Origin: Sphingopyxis sp. OPL5
Lineage (GTDB): Bacteria; Pseudomonadota; Alphaproteobacteria; Sphingomonadales; Sphingomonadaceae
NCBI RefSeq assembly: GCF_003797775.2
Contig: NZ_CP060725.1
Location: 2,474,001-2,538,000, forward strand
DNA length: 64,000 nucleotides
Reading direction: 5' to 3'
Positions 1-9,475 of this stretch are shown here, one piece after another. Each line of letters opens with the position of its first letter. Within the stretch, counting starts at the first letter, position 1. Under the pieces are notes generated by a model. That model saw only the letters and a list, made by a program, of their open reading frames with translations, was not told the origin of the DNA and did no database searches. A program made the position numbers and the translations under genes.

Positions 1-1195
1 TGGCGAGCGCGTCGGTCTCTGCGCGATCGACCTCGACCGCTTCAAGGAAATCAACGACGTCCACGGCCACAAGGCCGGCGACGAGGTGCTCGCGCGCATC
101 GCGCAGCGGATGCGCGATGCGCTCGGCCACAATGAATTTGTCGCGCGGCTGGGCGGCGACGAGTTTGTCGCACTGACGCGCTTTACCGATCGGGCGCAGC
201 TGACGGCGTTCGCGGCGCGGCTCGATGCCGAGCTGAAGGCCCCGCTGATTCTGGCGGATTTCGAGGCGCGGCTGGGCGCCAGCATCGGCATCGCGGTCTT
301 CCCCGACGATGCCGCGACCGCCGAGGTGCTGGCGAACAATGCCGACCTCGCGATGTATCGCGCCAAGGCCGATGCCGCGCCGGTGCCGTGCCATTATGAT
401 TCGCAGCTCGACGAGGCGATCCGCGATCAGCGCGAACTCGCCGCCGACCTGCGCCGCGCGATCGACCGCGACGAACTCGACGTCCATTACCAGGTCCAGA
501 CATCGGTCACGAGCGGGGCGGTCACCGGCTATGAGGCGCTGCTGCGCTGGACCCATCCGCAACGCGGCGCGATCCCGCCCGCGGTGTTCATTCCGATCGC
601 CGAATCGAACGGCTTCATCCTCGCGCTCGGCGAATGGGTGCTGCGCCGCGCCTGCGCCGATGCGGCCGCCTGGCCGCACCAGTCGAAGGTCGCGGTCAAT
701 GTGTCGCCGCTGCAGCTGGCGCACGCCGACCTGCCGCGCCTGTTCCACCAGGTGCTGATCGATACCGGCCTGCCGCCGCGGCGGCTGGAGATCGAGCTGA
801 CCGAGACCGCGATCATCGCCGACCGCGACCGCGCGCTGCACGTGCTGCGCCAGATCAAGGCGCTGGGCATCGGGGTCGCGCTCGACGATTTCGGCACCGG
901 CTATTCGTCGCTCGAAACGCTGCGCGCCTTTCCGTTCGACAAGATCAAGCTCGACCGCTTCTTCGCCGCCGAGCTGGAAGGCAATATCCAGTCGACGGCG
1001 ATTTTGCGCGCGGTGCTGGCGCTGGGCAAGAGCCTGTCGATCCCGATCCTGGCGGAAGGGATCGAGACGCGCGAGCAGCTCGAGGTGCTGCGCCGCGAGG
1101 GCTGCGACGAGGCGCAGGGTTTCCTGATCGGCCGCCCGGGCCGCGGGGTCGCGCTGGCAGATGCGGGCGGAGGCTTGGGCGCACAGGCGGCCTGA
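1..1195 (+). CDS. GGDEF/EAL cyclic-di-GMP protein, 5' end cut by window
   Basis: The open frame starts at base 2 and runs in from the left edge, so the N-terminus is missing. The first part is a diguanylate cyclase domain with an intact GGDEF motif (RLGGDEF, about bases 146-166). The second part is an EAL phosphodiesterase domain with the signature GYEALLRW, the asparagine of VNVSPLQL, the glutamate of ELTET, the DDFGTGYSS loop, the lysine of DKIKLDR and the final AQGF. All metal-binding and catalytic residues I know for the family are present, so both activities are possible. Such proteins make or degrade cyclic-di-GMP in response to an N-terminal sensor, which lies outside the window. The short glycine-rich C-terminal tail after GRPGRG is not part of the domain. 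Confidence 0.93.
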   Translation, partial: GERVGLCAIDLDRFKEINDVHGHKAGDEVLARIAQRMRDALGHNEFVARLGGDEFVALTRFTDRAQLTAFAARLDAELKAPLILADFEARLGASIGIAVFPDDAATAEVLANNADLAMYRAKADAAPVPCHYDSQLDEAIRDQRELAADLRRAIDRDELDVHYQVQTSVTSGAVTGYEALLRWTHPQRGAIPPAVFIPIAESNGFILALGEWVLRRACADAAAWPHQSKVAVNVSPLQLAHADLPRLFHQVLIDTGLPPRRLEIELTETAIIADRDRALHVLRQIKALGIGVALDDFGTGYSSLETLRAFPFDKIKLDRFFAAELEGNIQSTAILRAVLALGKSLSIPILAEGIETREQLEVLRREGCDEAQGFLIGRPGRGVALADAGGGLGAQAA

Positions 1196-1266
1196 CGGGT
1201 CGCCCGTCACGTTTTTTTGCGCCGCACAACTTGACCCGCCGTGCCCGCGCCCCGTACGCAAGGAGC

Positions 1267-2910
1267 ATGCCGCACGACACTTCTTTGATCGGAACCGTGG
1301 TCGCGGGCTTGGGGGTCGCCTTTTTGATGGGCGCGCTGGCGCACCGGCTGCGCATTTCGCCGATCGCGGGCTATCTGCTCGCCGGGGTGATGGTCGGGCC
1401 GTTCACCCCGGGCTTCGTTGCCGACACCGGGCTTGCGATGCAGCTCGCCGAGATCGGCGTGATCCTGCTGATGTTCGGGGTCGGCCTGCATTTTTCGCTG
1501 AAAGACCTGTTGTCGGTGCGCAAGATCGCGGTGCCGGGGGCGGTGCTGCAGATCGGGGTGGCGACCGCGCTGGGGATGATGCTCGGGCTGTGGCTCGGCT
1601 GGTCGATCGAGGGCAGCGTGGTCTTCGGCCTCGCGCTGTCGGTCGCCTCGACGGTGGTGCTGCTGCGCGCGTTGCAGGCGCGCGACATGGTCGAGACCGA
1701 AAAGGGACGGATCGCCGTCGGCTGGCTGATCGTCGAGGACCTCGTCATGGTGCTCGCACTGGTGCTGCTGCCCGCGATGTTCGGGGCGCGCGGCGACGAG
1801 GGAACGAGCGCGGGGCTGCTGCAATCGGCGGCGATCGTGCTGGTCAAGGTCGTCGGTTTCGCCGCCTTCATGTTCGTGATCGCGCGGCGGGTGCTGCCCT
1901 GGGTGCTGCACTGGGTCGCGCATTCGGGATCGCGCGAGCTGTTCCGGCTCGCGGTGCTGGCGATCGCGCTAGGGGTCGCGTTCGGCGCGGCGGTGATTTT
2001 CGACGTGAGCTTTGCGCTCGGCGCCTTCTTTGCCGGCATGATCCTCGGCGAGACGCAGCTGTCGCGCCGCGCCGCCGAGGAAACGCTGCCGCTGCGCGAC
2101 GCGTTCGCGGTGCTGTTCTTCGTATCGGTCGGCATGTTGTTCGACCCCAAGGTGCTGATCGAGCAGCCGGGGCCGGTGATCGCGACGGTCGCGATCATCG
2201 TCATCGGCAAATCGGTCGCCGCCTATGCGCTCGTCCGGGCGTTCGGTCACCGGAGCCAGACCGCGCTGACCGTGTCGGTCAGCCTGGCGCAGATCGGCGA
2301 ATTCTCCTTCATTCTCGCCGGGCTGGGGGTCGGGCTCGGGGTGCTGCCCGAAACCGGGCGCGACCTGATCCTCGCCGGCGCGCTGCTGTCGATTCTGTTC
2401 AATCCGATCCTGTTCACCCTCGCGGTGCGGCGCATCCGCGCCGAGCAGCCCGATGCGGCGGAGGAGCCGGTCGCGGCCGAAGCGGCGCCCGCGCCGTGCA
2501 ACGCCGGGGTGGTGCTGATCGGCTATGGCCGCGTCGGCAGCCATATCGGCTCGCTGATCTGCGGCCGCGGTGAGGGGCTGACGGTGATCGAGGACCAGAA
2601 GGACATGGCGGCGGCGGCGAAGCAGGCCGGGGCGACGGTGATCGTCGGCGACGCGACCAAGGAAAGCATCCTGCGGCAGGCGGGAATCGAGGACGCCTCG
2701 ACCCTGCTGATCGCGATCCCCGAAGGGGTCGAGGCGGGGGCGATCGTGCGGCGGGCGCGGGCGATCAATCCCAAACTGCTGATCGTCGCGCGCGCGCATT
2801 CGGACGAGGAGGTGACCGACCTGGTGCGGCGCGGCGCCGACCATGTCGTGATGGCCGAACGCGAGACCGCGTCGCGGATGGCCGAACGGGCGATGCTGGC
2901 GCGGGCTTAG
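1267..2910 (+). CDS. Kef/YbaL-type cation:proton antiporter with TrkA-N domain
   Basis: The protein has 547 residues. Residues 1 to about 390 form roughly twelve hydrophobic segments of the CPA2 (Na+/H+ exchanger) family; from about residue 414 a Rossmann-type TrkA-N domain begins with VVLIGYGRVGSHIG, which binds a dinucleotide and gates transport. The ATG at 1267 is preceded by AAGGAG at 1260-1265, which fixes the start; the frame is open further upstream but that part overlaps the EAL gene in another frame. Family members act in the inner membrane in potassium or other cation efflux linked to electrophile or pH stress. The ion specificity cannot be told from sequence. Confidence 0.9.
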   Translation: MPHDTSLIGTVVAGLGVAFLMGALAHRLRISPIAGYLLAGVMVGPFTPGFVADTGLAMQLAEIGVILLMFGVGLHFSLKDLLSVRKIAVPGAVLQIGVATALGMMLGLWLGWSIEGSVVFGLALSVASTVVLLRALQARDMVETEKGRIAVGWLIVEDLVMVLALVLLPAMFGARGDEGTSAGLLQSAAIVLVKVVGFAAFMFVIARRVLPWVLHWVAHSGSRELFRLAVLAIALGVAFGAAVIFDVSFALGAFFAGMILGETQLSRRAAEETLPLRDAFAVLFFVSVGMLFDPKVLIEQPGPVIATVAIIVIGKSVAAYALVRAFGHRSQTALTVSVSLAQIGEFSFILAGLGVGLGVLPETGRDLILAGALLSILFNPILFTLAVRRIRAEQPDAAEEPVAAEAAPAPCNAGVVLIGYGRVGSHIGSLICGRGEGLTVIEDQKDMAAAAKQAGATVIVGDATKESILRQAGIEDASTLLIAIPEGVEAGAIVRRARAINPKLLIVARAHSDEEVTDLVRRGADHVVMAERETASRMAERAMLARA

Positions 2911-2932
2911 CTTCGCGTCTCATTCTACCTTT

Positions 2933-3009
2933 GTCATCCCCGCGAAAGCGGGGGCCCAGCGAAGGGTAAGTCGACTTACGCACTGGGTCCCCGCTTTCGC
3001 GGGGACGAC
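2933..3009. repeat. Palindromic REP-like element (GCGAAAGCGGGG family)
   Basis: Two arms that begin with gtcatccccgcgaaagcg and end with cgctttcgcggggacgac form a long hairpin with a short centre. It lies between the antiporter gene and recQ. Similar GC-rich palindromes with related arms occur at 10793, 12550 and 40160 in this window, so it belongs to a dispersed family. Confidence 0.8.
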
Positions 3010-3084
3010 GATATTTGAGGATCGATCCCGATATTGAGGAGGTCGGGGCTTCCCCCACTCCCCCAAACTTCCTATCGCCCCGGC

Positions 3085-4860
3085 ATGACCGCCGCCGCGC
3101 TGCTCCCCCTCCTGAAATCGACCTTCGGCTTCGACCATTTCCGTGGCCGCCAGGGCGAAGTCGTCGACCGCGTCATGGCGGGCGAGCGCACGCTCGCGGT
3201 GATGCCGACCGGCGCAGGCAAGTCGCTGACCTATCAGCTGCCCGCGGTCGCGCTGCCCGGCTGTGTCGTCGTCGTGTCGCCGCTGATCGCGCTGATGCAC
3301 GACCAGCTGCGCGGCGCGCGGGCGGCGGGAATCCGCGCGGCGGCGCTGACCAGCGTCGATGCCGATTTCGCCGAGACGCGCCAGCGCTATCGCGACGGCG
3401 ACCTCGACCTGCTTTATGTGGCGCCCGAACGCGCGACCGGCGAGGGGTTTCGCGCGCTGCTCGAGGCGCGCAGCCCGGCGCTGTTCGCGATCGACGAGGC
3501 GCATTGCGTCAGCGAATGGGGGCATGATTTCCGCCCCGATTACCGCCTGCTGCGGCCCTTGCTCGACGCCTTCCCGGCGGTGCCGCGGCTTGCGCTAACC
3601 GCGACCGCCGACAAGCATACGCGCGAGGATATCCTCGTCCAGCTCGGCATCCCCGCGGGCGGACTGATCCTCGCGGGGTTCGACCGGCCGAACATCCGCT
3701 ATGCGATGCGCGGGCGCGTCACCCCGGCGCGCCAGCTCACCGATTTCATCACCGCCAATCCGGGCCCCGGCATCGTCTATTGCCCGACGCGCAGCGGGAC
3801 CGAGAAGCTGGCGAGCCAGCTCGCGGCGGCGACCGGGCGCAAGGTCGCGGCCTATCACGCCGGGCTCGATCCCGAAATCCGGGCGCGGGTGCAGCATGAT
3901 TTCGTCGCGTCGGAGGACGGCATCGTCACCGCGACGGTCGCCTTCGGCATGGGGATCGACAAGCCCGACGTGCGCTTCGTCGCGCACGCCGGGCTGCCGA
4001 AATCGATCGAGGCCTATTATCAGGAAACCGGCCGCGCCGGCCGCGACGGCGACCCGGCCGAGGCGCTCATGCTGTGGGGGGCGACCGACTTCGCGATGGC
4101 GCGGTCGCGATTGGGCGAACTGCCCGAGGCGCGCGTCGCCGGCGAGCGGACACGCCTGAACGCGCTTGGTGCGCTGGTCGAGACGCCGGCGTGCCGCCGC
4201 GCCTTGCTGCTCCGCCATTTCGGCGAAGACCCGCCCGAGCGCTGCGGCAATTGCGACAATTGCCTCGAACCGCCGAGCCGGATCGACGCGACCGAACTGG
4301 CGCGCAAATTGCTCTCGGCGGTGTATCGCACCGGGCAGAGCTTCGGCATCGGCCATGTCGAGGCGGTGCTGACGGGGCGCAGCGACGAGCGGATCGTCAG
4401 TCGCGGCCACGACAAATTGTCGGTGTTCGGCATCGTCGCGGGCGAGGAGGCGCGGCTGATCAAGCCGCTGGTGCGCAGCCTGATGGCGCGCGAGGCGCTC
4501 GCCACGACCGAACATGGCGGGCTGATGCTCGGCCCAGCGGCGCGCCCGGTGCTGAAGGGCGAGGCCGAGGTGCTGATGGCCGAACCGCCGGTGAAACGCA
4601 CGCGGCGCGAGCGCGGCGGCGCGGGCGGGGCGCCGAACCCGGTCGGCGACCCGCTGTTCGACGCGCTGCGCAGCGTCCGGCGCGAACTCGCGGCCGAGGC
4701 GGGGGTGCCGCCCTATGTCGTGTTCCACGACGCGGTGCTGCGCGCGATGGCGACCGAAAAGCCCGGCACTTTGCACGCGATGGGGGCGATCCCGGGAGTC
4801 GGTGCCAAAAAGCTCGAGGCGTGGGGCGATGCGTTTCTGGCGGTGATCAGGCAGTTTTAG
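3085..4860 (+). CDS. recQ: ATP-dependent DNA helicase RecQ
   Basis: This is a 591-residue superfamily-2 DNA helicase. Walker A is PTGAGKS near residue 40, the DEAH box reads AIDEAHCVSEWGHDFRP near residue 137, and the helicase C-terminal lobe contains YYQETGRAGRDG. A zinc-binding segment with cysteines in CGNCDNC follows, and the last 65 residues form an HRDC domain. RecQ unwinds DNA 3' to 5' in recombination repair and restart of stalled forks. The ATG at 3085 is chosen because the helicase homology starts directly after it; the frame extends 17 codons further upstream without a plausible family match. It stands alone between two repeat elements. Confidence 0.95.
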   Translation: MTAAALLPLLKSTFGFDHFRGRQGEVVDRVMAGERTLAVMPTGAGKSLTYQLPAVALPGCVVVVSPLIALMHDQLRGARAAGIRAAALTSVDADFAETRQRYRDGDLDLLYVAPERATGEGFRALLEARSPALFAIDEAHCVSEWGHDFRPDYRLLRPLLDAFPAVPRLALTATADKHTREDILVQLGIPAGGLILAGFDRPNIRYAMRGRVTPARQLTDFITANPGPGIVYCPTRSGTEKLASQLAAATGRKVAAYHAGLDPEIRARVQHDFVASEDGIVTATVAFGMGIDKPDVRFVAHAGLPKSIEAYYQETGRAGRDGDPAEALMLWGATDFAMARSRLGELPEARVAGERTRLNALGALVETPACRRALLLRHFGEDPPERCGNCDNCLEPPSRIDATELARKLLSAVYRTGQSFGIGHVEAVLTGRSDERIVSRGHDKLSVFGIVAGEEARLIKPLVRSLMAREALATTEHGGLMLGPAARPVLKGEAEVLMAEPPVKRTRRERGGAGGAPNPVGDPLFDALRSVRRELAAEAGVPPYVVFHDAVLRAMATEKPGTLHAMGAIPGVGAKKLEAWGDAFLAVIRQF

Positions 4861-4865
4861 AAAAA

Positions 4866-5074
4866 TCTCACGCAAAGGCGCAAAGGCGCGAAGAAGTAGA
4901 ATCTCACACAAAGACACAAAGATGTTGGCGAAAATTGCGAACGGTTCCTGCGCCGCAGGCCAAAAAATGCGCTTCGCGCGGGCCTGTTGCAACGCCGAAG
5001 GTCATTGCCGCCCTCTTTGTGTCTTTGTGTGAGATTCCTTTTTCTTCTTCGCGCCTTTGCGCCTTTGCGTGAGA
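4866..5074. repeat. 209-bp MITE-like inverted repeat
   Basis: The left arm (4866-4921) reads tctcacgcaaaggcgcaaag and onwards; the right arm (5015-5074) is its near-perfect reverse complement, ending ctttgcgtgaga. Each arm carries two internal repeats of the type (G/A)CAAAG. The centre of about 90 bases holds no gene. The long terminal inverted repeats without a coding region suggest a miniature mobile element. It fills most of the 324-base gap between recQ and the next gene. Confidence 0.75.
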
Positions 5075-5184
5075 TCGAAAAAACGCCAAGTTCGCGGTTC
5101 GCTTTACCCCCGCACCGGTCGATTGACAGCAGCCCTCGGCCCAAGCATCTAGGCGGCTCGGGGTCGCAGCCGATGGAGTTTGCC

Positions 5185-6174
5185 ATGCTGCGCTATGCCC
5201 TGCCGATCCTTCCCGCCCTGTTGCTCGCCGTCCCCGCCGCCGCCGCCGCCGAGGAAACACCGGTCGCCTATGGCGACGCGGCGCGTTGCGGGGTGCTCAA
5301 CAGCCTGATGGGGGTGCTCGTCGAGGGCGATGCCGAAGCGGTGCGGACGCGCGAGGCGATGGCGCTGACCTGGTTCGCGCTCGCCAGCGACCGATCGGCG
5401 TTGAGCGACGCCGAGCAGACCGCCGCCTTCGATACGGTGCACAAGGAAGAGGGCGAAGCCGTGGTCGCGCAGCCCGCCGAAGGCAGCGCGCGGGCCGATC
5501 ACCTGATCGGTCGCATGACCGCGTGCGACAAGCTGCGCCGGGCCCATCTCGACGCCTATCGCGACATGGCCGAACTGCTCGCGCTCGCGGCGCCCGAAAA
5601 ATTCGCGGGCGGCGCCGCGCTGGAGCGGCAGGGCAGGGAACCGCCGCCGATCCCGCGCAAGGATTTGAGCTTCGGCGACGGCTGGACCTTTCAGTCGCGC
5701 GGCAACAGCTGCATCGCGACGCGGCCGCTGGCGAAGGATCTGACGCTCGCGCTGCGCTTCACCAATTTCAACGATGGCAATATCTGGCTGAGCGGCAAGG
5801 CGCTGCCGCGCATCGACGAAGGCAAATCCGAGGCGCTGTCGGCGCAGCACGAGAAGGGCGCGAGCGCCGGCGAGGATGCCGAAGGCAATCCGCGCGATCG
5901 GTTCGATCCCGGCGTCGCCTACGCCAATTTCCCGGGCACCGCGATCTTCGTCGATGGCGCGGTGGCGGCGCGCTTCCTTTATGGCGCCACCGAGGAAGGC
6001 GCGACCGATTACAAGCTGGGCGCGCTGCAAGAATATTATTGGCCGACTCTGAAGGCGGGCCGGACGATGCAGGTCAAGGTGCTCGGCAAGGAAATGGGGG
6101 TGGTCCAGCTTGCCGCCGCGGACGGGCTGTGGGCCGAAATGCAGACCTGCATCGACCAATATCCCGACGGCTAG
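5185..6174 (+). CDS. Secreted protein of unknown function
   Basis: The product has 329 residues. It begins with a typical Sec signal peptide (MLRYALPILPALLLAVPAAA, cleavage probably after AAAAA near residue 21). The mature part is soluble, with an alpha-helical first half and a second half rich in aromatic and glycine residues. I recognise no family. The ATG at 5185 is preferred because GGAG lies 5 bases before it; an in-frame ATG at 5173 would add MEFA. It is probably periplasmic. Confidence 0.75.
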   Translation: MLRYALPILPALLLAVPAAAAAEETPVAYGDAARCGVLNSLMGVLVEGDAEAVRTREAMALTWFALASDRSALSDAEQTAAFDTVHKEEGEAVVAQPAEGSARADHLIGRMTACDKLRRAHLDAYRDMAELLALAAPEKFAGGAALERQGREPPPIPRKDLSFGDGWTFQSRGNSCIATRPLAKDLTLALRFTNFNDGNIWLSGKALPRIDEGKSEALSAQHEKGASAGEDAEGNPRDRFDPGVAYANFPGTAIFVDGAVAARFLYGATEEGATDYKLGALQEYYWPTLKAGRTMQVKVLGKEMGVVQLAAADGLWAEMQTCIDQYPDG

Positions 6175-6215
6175 GCATGGTGGCGCCGCCGCGCGCCGTG
6201 AGCTAGCAGACGGCG

Positions 6216-7280
6216 ATGGCGGCGCTGGACATAATCGACCCGATGATTCGCGGCGGCGCGATCGCACTGTTCGCGCTGTGGATTGCTATTTTGGTGCGCG
6301 ACCATCGCGCTGTCCTGTCGGCGCGGGTCGCGATCGCGATGAACGTCGCAATCGTCGCCTATCTGCTGGCGCGGCTGTTCCGACCGCATGGCGCGGCGCT
6401 TTTCCCCTATGTGCTGAGCGATGCCTTGTCGGTGATGGTGCCGGCGCTGTTCTGGCTGTTCGCGCGGCTGTGGTTCGACGACCGGCGGCGGATCGGTTGG
6501 CGCAGTTGGTTGCTGGTGCTGGCGTTCGGCGCGTTGCCGCTGATCCAGGTTGCGCTGATCGCGGTGACCGGGCGCTTCAGCTGGGAGATTTGGGGGGTGG
6601 TGCGGATCGGCATGTTCGCCTTTGCGGTTGCGGGCATGTGGATCGCCTGGCGCGGGCGCGCCAACGACCTGATCGAGGCACGGCGCGGATTCCGGCTCGG
6701 CGTCGTCGGGGCGATCGGCGGCTTCATCCTGCTCGTCACCTTTGTCGAGATGTTTCACAACCGCGACATGAGCCGGGACCTTGGCCGGTCGGTGACGCTC
6801 GTCGCGATCTTCGTCGCGACCTTCATCGTCTCGGTCGGGCTGTACCGGTTTCGCGCAGCCGAATTGTTCGCGGCGCCGGGAGCGTCGACGGAACCCGATG
6901 CGGTGGCGTCGCCCACCGCGCCGTCGCCGCTGGCGCAGCGGTTGCGTGCGGTGATGGCCGATGAGCGCGCCTATCGCGCCGAGGGCTTTTCGATCGCGAT
7001 GCTCGCGGCGCGGCTCGGCGAGCCGGAGTACCGCGTGCGGCGCGCGATCAACGGCGAGATGGGCTATCGCAACTTCACCGCCTTCCTGAACGGCTTCCGG
7101 CTCGACGAGGTCCGCGCCGCGCTCGCCGACCCGGCGCAGCGCGAGGTGCCGATCCTGACGATCGCGCTCGACGCGGGTTTCGGCTCGCTCGGGCCGTTCA
7201 ACCGCGCGTTCCGCGACGCCGAGGCGATGACGCCGAGCGAATATCGCAGCGTCCGACTCGCCGATTCCAGAATCGGCTAG
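6216..7280 (+). CDS. Membrane-anchored AraC-family transcription regulator
   Basis: The 354-residue product has about seven hydrophobic helices in residues 1-215 followed by an AraC-type DNA-binding domain in roughly residues 240-350. The typical second-helix signature is seen in ILTIALDAGFGSLGPFNRAFRDAEAMTPSEYR. This architecture (7TM plus AraC HTH) senses something in or across the membrane and controls nearby genes. The gene directly precedes a sterol-desaturase-family gene on the same strand, a possible target. A second in-frame ATG at 6243 is an alternative start. Confidence 0.87.
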   Translation: MAALDIIDPMIRGGAIALFALWIAILVRDHRAVLSARVAIAMNVAIVAYLLARLFRPHGAALFPYVLSDALSVMVPALFWLFARLWFDDRRRIGWRSWLLVLAFGALPLIQVALIAVTGRFSWEIWGVVRIGMFAFAVAGMWIAWRGRANDLIEARRGFRLGVVGAIGGFILLVTFVEMFHNRDMSRDLGRSVTLVAIFVATFIVSVGLYRFRAAELFAAPGASTEPDAVASPTAPSPLAQRLRAVMADERAYRAEGFSIAMLAARLGEPEYRVRRAINGEMGYRNFTAFLNGFRLDEVRAALADPAQREVPILTIALDAGFGSLGPFNRAFRDAEAMTPSEYRSVRLADSRIG

Positions 7281-7357
7281 CCGTTTTCCGACATCGGGGA
7301 GCGGGGCATCTGCTGCCGTGCTGAAAGGCGGGCATCCAATCCAGACAGGATGCCCCG

Positions 7358-8185
7358 ATGCTCGACGCCTTTCCGCCGCTCGCCAATCTGGTCCACAAAG
7401 GGCCGGTCGTCTTCGCCTTCGACTTCGGTCGCTACCTGGTCGCCGCCGCGCTGGTCGCGGCGATCGTCTGGGGATTGCGGCGGACCAGCCTCAGGACTCG
7501 CAAGATCCAGGCGCGCGAGGCGACGATGGCCGACAGGCGCCGCGAATTCGCGCAATCGGTGCAGACCGTCGCGGTCTATACGGTCGTGTCGGCGTTCATC
7601 ATCTGGGGCGTCGATGCCGGGGTGCTGCACCGGTTCGAGGGCAGCTATGGCTGGGTCGGCGACCTCGCGCTGCTCGCCGCGATCATCGTCGCCCACGACG
7701 CCTATTTCTATTGGGTGCACCGCGCGATGCACCACCCGAAATTGTTCAGGATCTTCCACCGCGCGCATCACCGCTCGATCACCCCGACGCCCTGGGCGGC
7801 GTACAGTTTCGCGATTCCCGAGGCGTTCGTGATGATCGCCTTCGTGCCGATCTGGCTCTTCTTCGTGCCGACCCCGGGCTGGGTGATGCTGAGCTGGATA
7901 TTGTTCCAGATCCTGCGCAACGCGATGGGGCATGCGGGGTTCGAGCTCCACCCGCGCTGGTGGCTGTCGACGCCGTGGACGCGCTGGATCAACACGACGA
8001 CGCACCACGACCTCCACCACAATGGCGGCTTCAACAAGAATTACGGGCTCTATTTCACCTGGTGGGACAAGATGATGGGGACCGAGCATCCGCGTTACGC
8101 CGAGCGTTTTGCCGAGGTGGTGGCCGGCGACCGCGCGGTGGGCGCGAAACCCGCCGACTCAGGCGCAACAGCGGTGGCCGCCTGA
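7358..8185 (+). CDS. Sterol desaturase / fatty acid hydroxylase family protein
   Basis: The 275-residue integral membrane protein has the histidine clusters that hold a di-iron centre in this family: HDAYFYWVHRAMHH, then FHRAHHRS, and later THHDLHH. Several hydrophobic segments surround them. Family members hydroxylate or desaturate lipids or carotenoids using oxygen. The substrate is not evident. A second family member lies 1.7 kb downstream. The C-terminal tail after GTEH is low in conservation. A strong hairpin terminator follows at 8262. Confidence 0.9.
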   Translation: MLDAFPPLANLVHKGPVVFAFDFGRYLVAAALVAAIVWGLRRTSLRTRKIQAREATMADRRREFAQSVQTVAVYTVVSAFIIWGVDAGVLHRFEGSYGWVGDLALLAAIIVAHDAYFYWVHRAMHHPKLFRIFHRAHHRSITPTPWAAYSFAIPEAFVMIAFVPIWLFFVPTPGWVMLSWILFQILRNAMGHAGFELHPRWWLSTPWTRWINTTTHHDLHHNGGFNKNYGLYFTWWDKMMGTEHPRYAERFAEVVAGDRAVGAKPADSGATAVAA

Positions 8186-8261
8186 ACCGAAACCGCCTTC
8201 CCGGGCGAGGGGTTCGGGGAGAAGGCAGTGGGGCGCCGCGCAAGGGCGTCCCGCCTCACGG

Positions 8262-8292
8262 AGCCTGGGGGCGCGGCTCGCGCCCCCAGGCT
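8262..8292. terminator. Hairpin terminator between convergent genes
   Basis: A perfect 12-bp stem (AGCCTGGGGGCG with CGCCCCCAGGCT) encloses a 7-base loop and is followed by TTTCG on the plus strand. It lies between the desaturase gene (+) and the acetyltransferase gene (-), so it may serve both. Confidence 0.7.
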
Positions 8293-8307
8293 TTCGCGCC
8301 TTTCGGT

Positions 8308-8949
8308 TTATCGGCGGGGGCGCTCCGGCGGCGAGATGACCGAGACGATGTCGCTGCGCAGTGTCCAGCTGAGCCGTTCGTAAAGCGCCTTGCCGTCGGC
8401 GGTGGCGACTAGCAGGCATGTGGTGACGCCCCGCGCAACGGCGCGGCGACCGAGTTCGGCCATGATCGCCGAGCCGAGCCCGCGGCGAGCGAACGCCGCT
8501 TCGGTGACGATCTGGTCATAGACGGCGGTGCGGCCATGGATGCCGAGAACGCCGCGCGCGGCGAGCGACCCGTCGCCATGCCTGGCCACCGCCTCGAAAC
8601 GGTCGGTGCTTTCATCGACTTCGATCGCAAAGCCGGGTGTGGGCCGCGCCGCCGGCATGAGGGCGTCGGTCGCCATCAGCCACATCGCGTCGCGCGGCTG
8701 CCAGCGCGGCGGAATATGGGGGAGAATGGCGTCGCGCGGCGCGGCAATGTCGACATAGATATGGGGCGCCGCGACAGCGGCGAACGCATCGGCGGCCGCC
8801 TCCCCCGACACATTCCCCAGAATGAAGCGGCCGGCCTGGTCGGGCTTGCCGACATCGAACCACAGCGCCGGAGGGGTGGTCGTGGCAACCGGATCGCCAA
8901 AGCCGCGCGCCGCGCAATAGCCGAAGGCCCATGTGAAATGATCGTCCAT
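8308..8949 (-). CDS. GNAT-family N-acetyltransferase
   Basis: The 213-residue product ends in a GNAT domain with the acetyl-CoA loop seen as ARRGLGSAIMAELGRRAVARG followed by ALYERLSW. The first 110 residues are an extra domain without obvious homology. The start at 8949 (MDDHFTWAFG) is a choice; ATG at 8961 would add MVVA and neither has a clear ribosome binding site. The acceptor substrate is unknown. Confidence 0.85.
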   Translation of the reverse strand: MDDHFTWAFGYCAARGFGDPVATTTPPALWFDVGKPDQAGRFILGNVSGEAAADAFAAVAAPHIYVDIAAPRDAILPHIPPRWQPRDAMWLMATDALMPAARPTPGFAIEVDESTDRFEAVARHGDGSLAARGVLGIHGRTAVYDQIVTEAAFARRGLGSAIMAELGRRAVARGVTTCLLVATADGKALYERLSWTLRSDIVSVISPPERPRR

Positions 8950-9040
8950 GGCAACGACCATAGGTAAAGCGCCGGGCAAGGAAAGCGGCAACGCAGCTTC
9001 CCGCTTGTCAGCGAGCGGGCGGCGGGAGTAGATCGGCGCC

Positions 9041-9475
9041 ATGAGCGATTTTCGAACCCTGTCCGCCGACTATAGCGTCGCCCCCCAGATTACACTCGAG
9101 GACGTGGCTGAGGCCAAGGCCGCGGGCTTCGCGATGATCGTCAACAACCGGCCCGACGGTGAGGAACCCGCCGCGCCGCAGGGCGACGATATCGCGCATG
9201 CCGCGGCGGCCGAGGGACTGGCCTATGCCGCGATCCCGGTCGGCCATGCGGGCTTCAGCCATCCGCAGCTCGACGCGCTCGACACCCTGCTCGGCGATGC
9301 GACGGGGCCGGTCCTCGCTTATTGCCGCTCGGGCACGCGCTCGACGCATCTGTGGGCGCTGACCCGCGCGCGCGCCGGCGACGATGTCGATGCTATCGTC
9401 GAGGCAGCGGCGAATGCGGGGTATGACCTGAGCGGGCTACGGCCGATGATGGACGCGCTCGCGGGCGACAAATGA
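9041..9475 (+). CDS. TIGR01244/DUF442-family phosphatase-like sulfurtransferase
   Basis: The 144-residue protein resembles the Blh N-terminal-type domain (DUF442, beta-lactamase-hydrolase-like). It starts with the SVAPQIT...DVAEAKAAGF pattern and the VNNRPDGEEP motif and has a phosphatase-like P-loop CRSGTRS near residue 96. In other bacteria such domains are linked to sulfide or persulfide handling together with a metallo-beta-lactamase persulfide dioxygenase, which is not present here. Its stop overlaps the next start (ATGA). Confidence 0.85.
   Translation: MSDFRTLSADYSVAPQITLEDVAEAKAAGFAMIVNNRPDGEEPAAPQGDDIAHAAAAEGLAYAAIPVGHAGFSHPQLDALDTLLGDATGPVLAYCRSGTRSTHLWALTRARAGDDVDAIVEAAANAGYDLSGLRPMMDALAGDK

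Noticed and set aside
4866-5074. CRISPR array
   Set aside because: The repeated caaaggcgcaaagg units are inverted arms of one element, not regularly spaced direct repeats with unique spacers.
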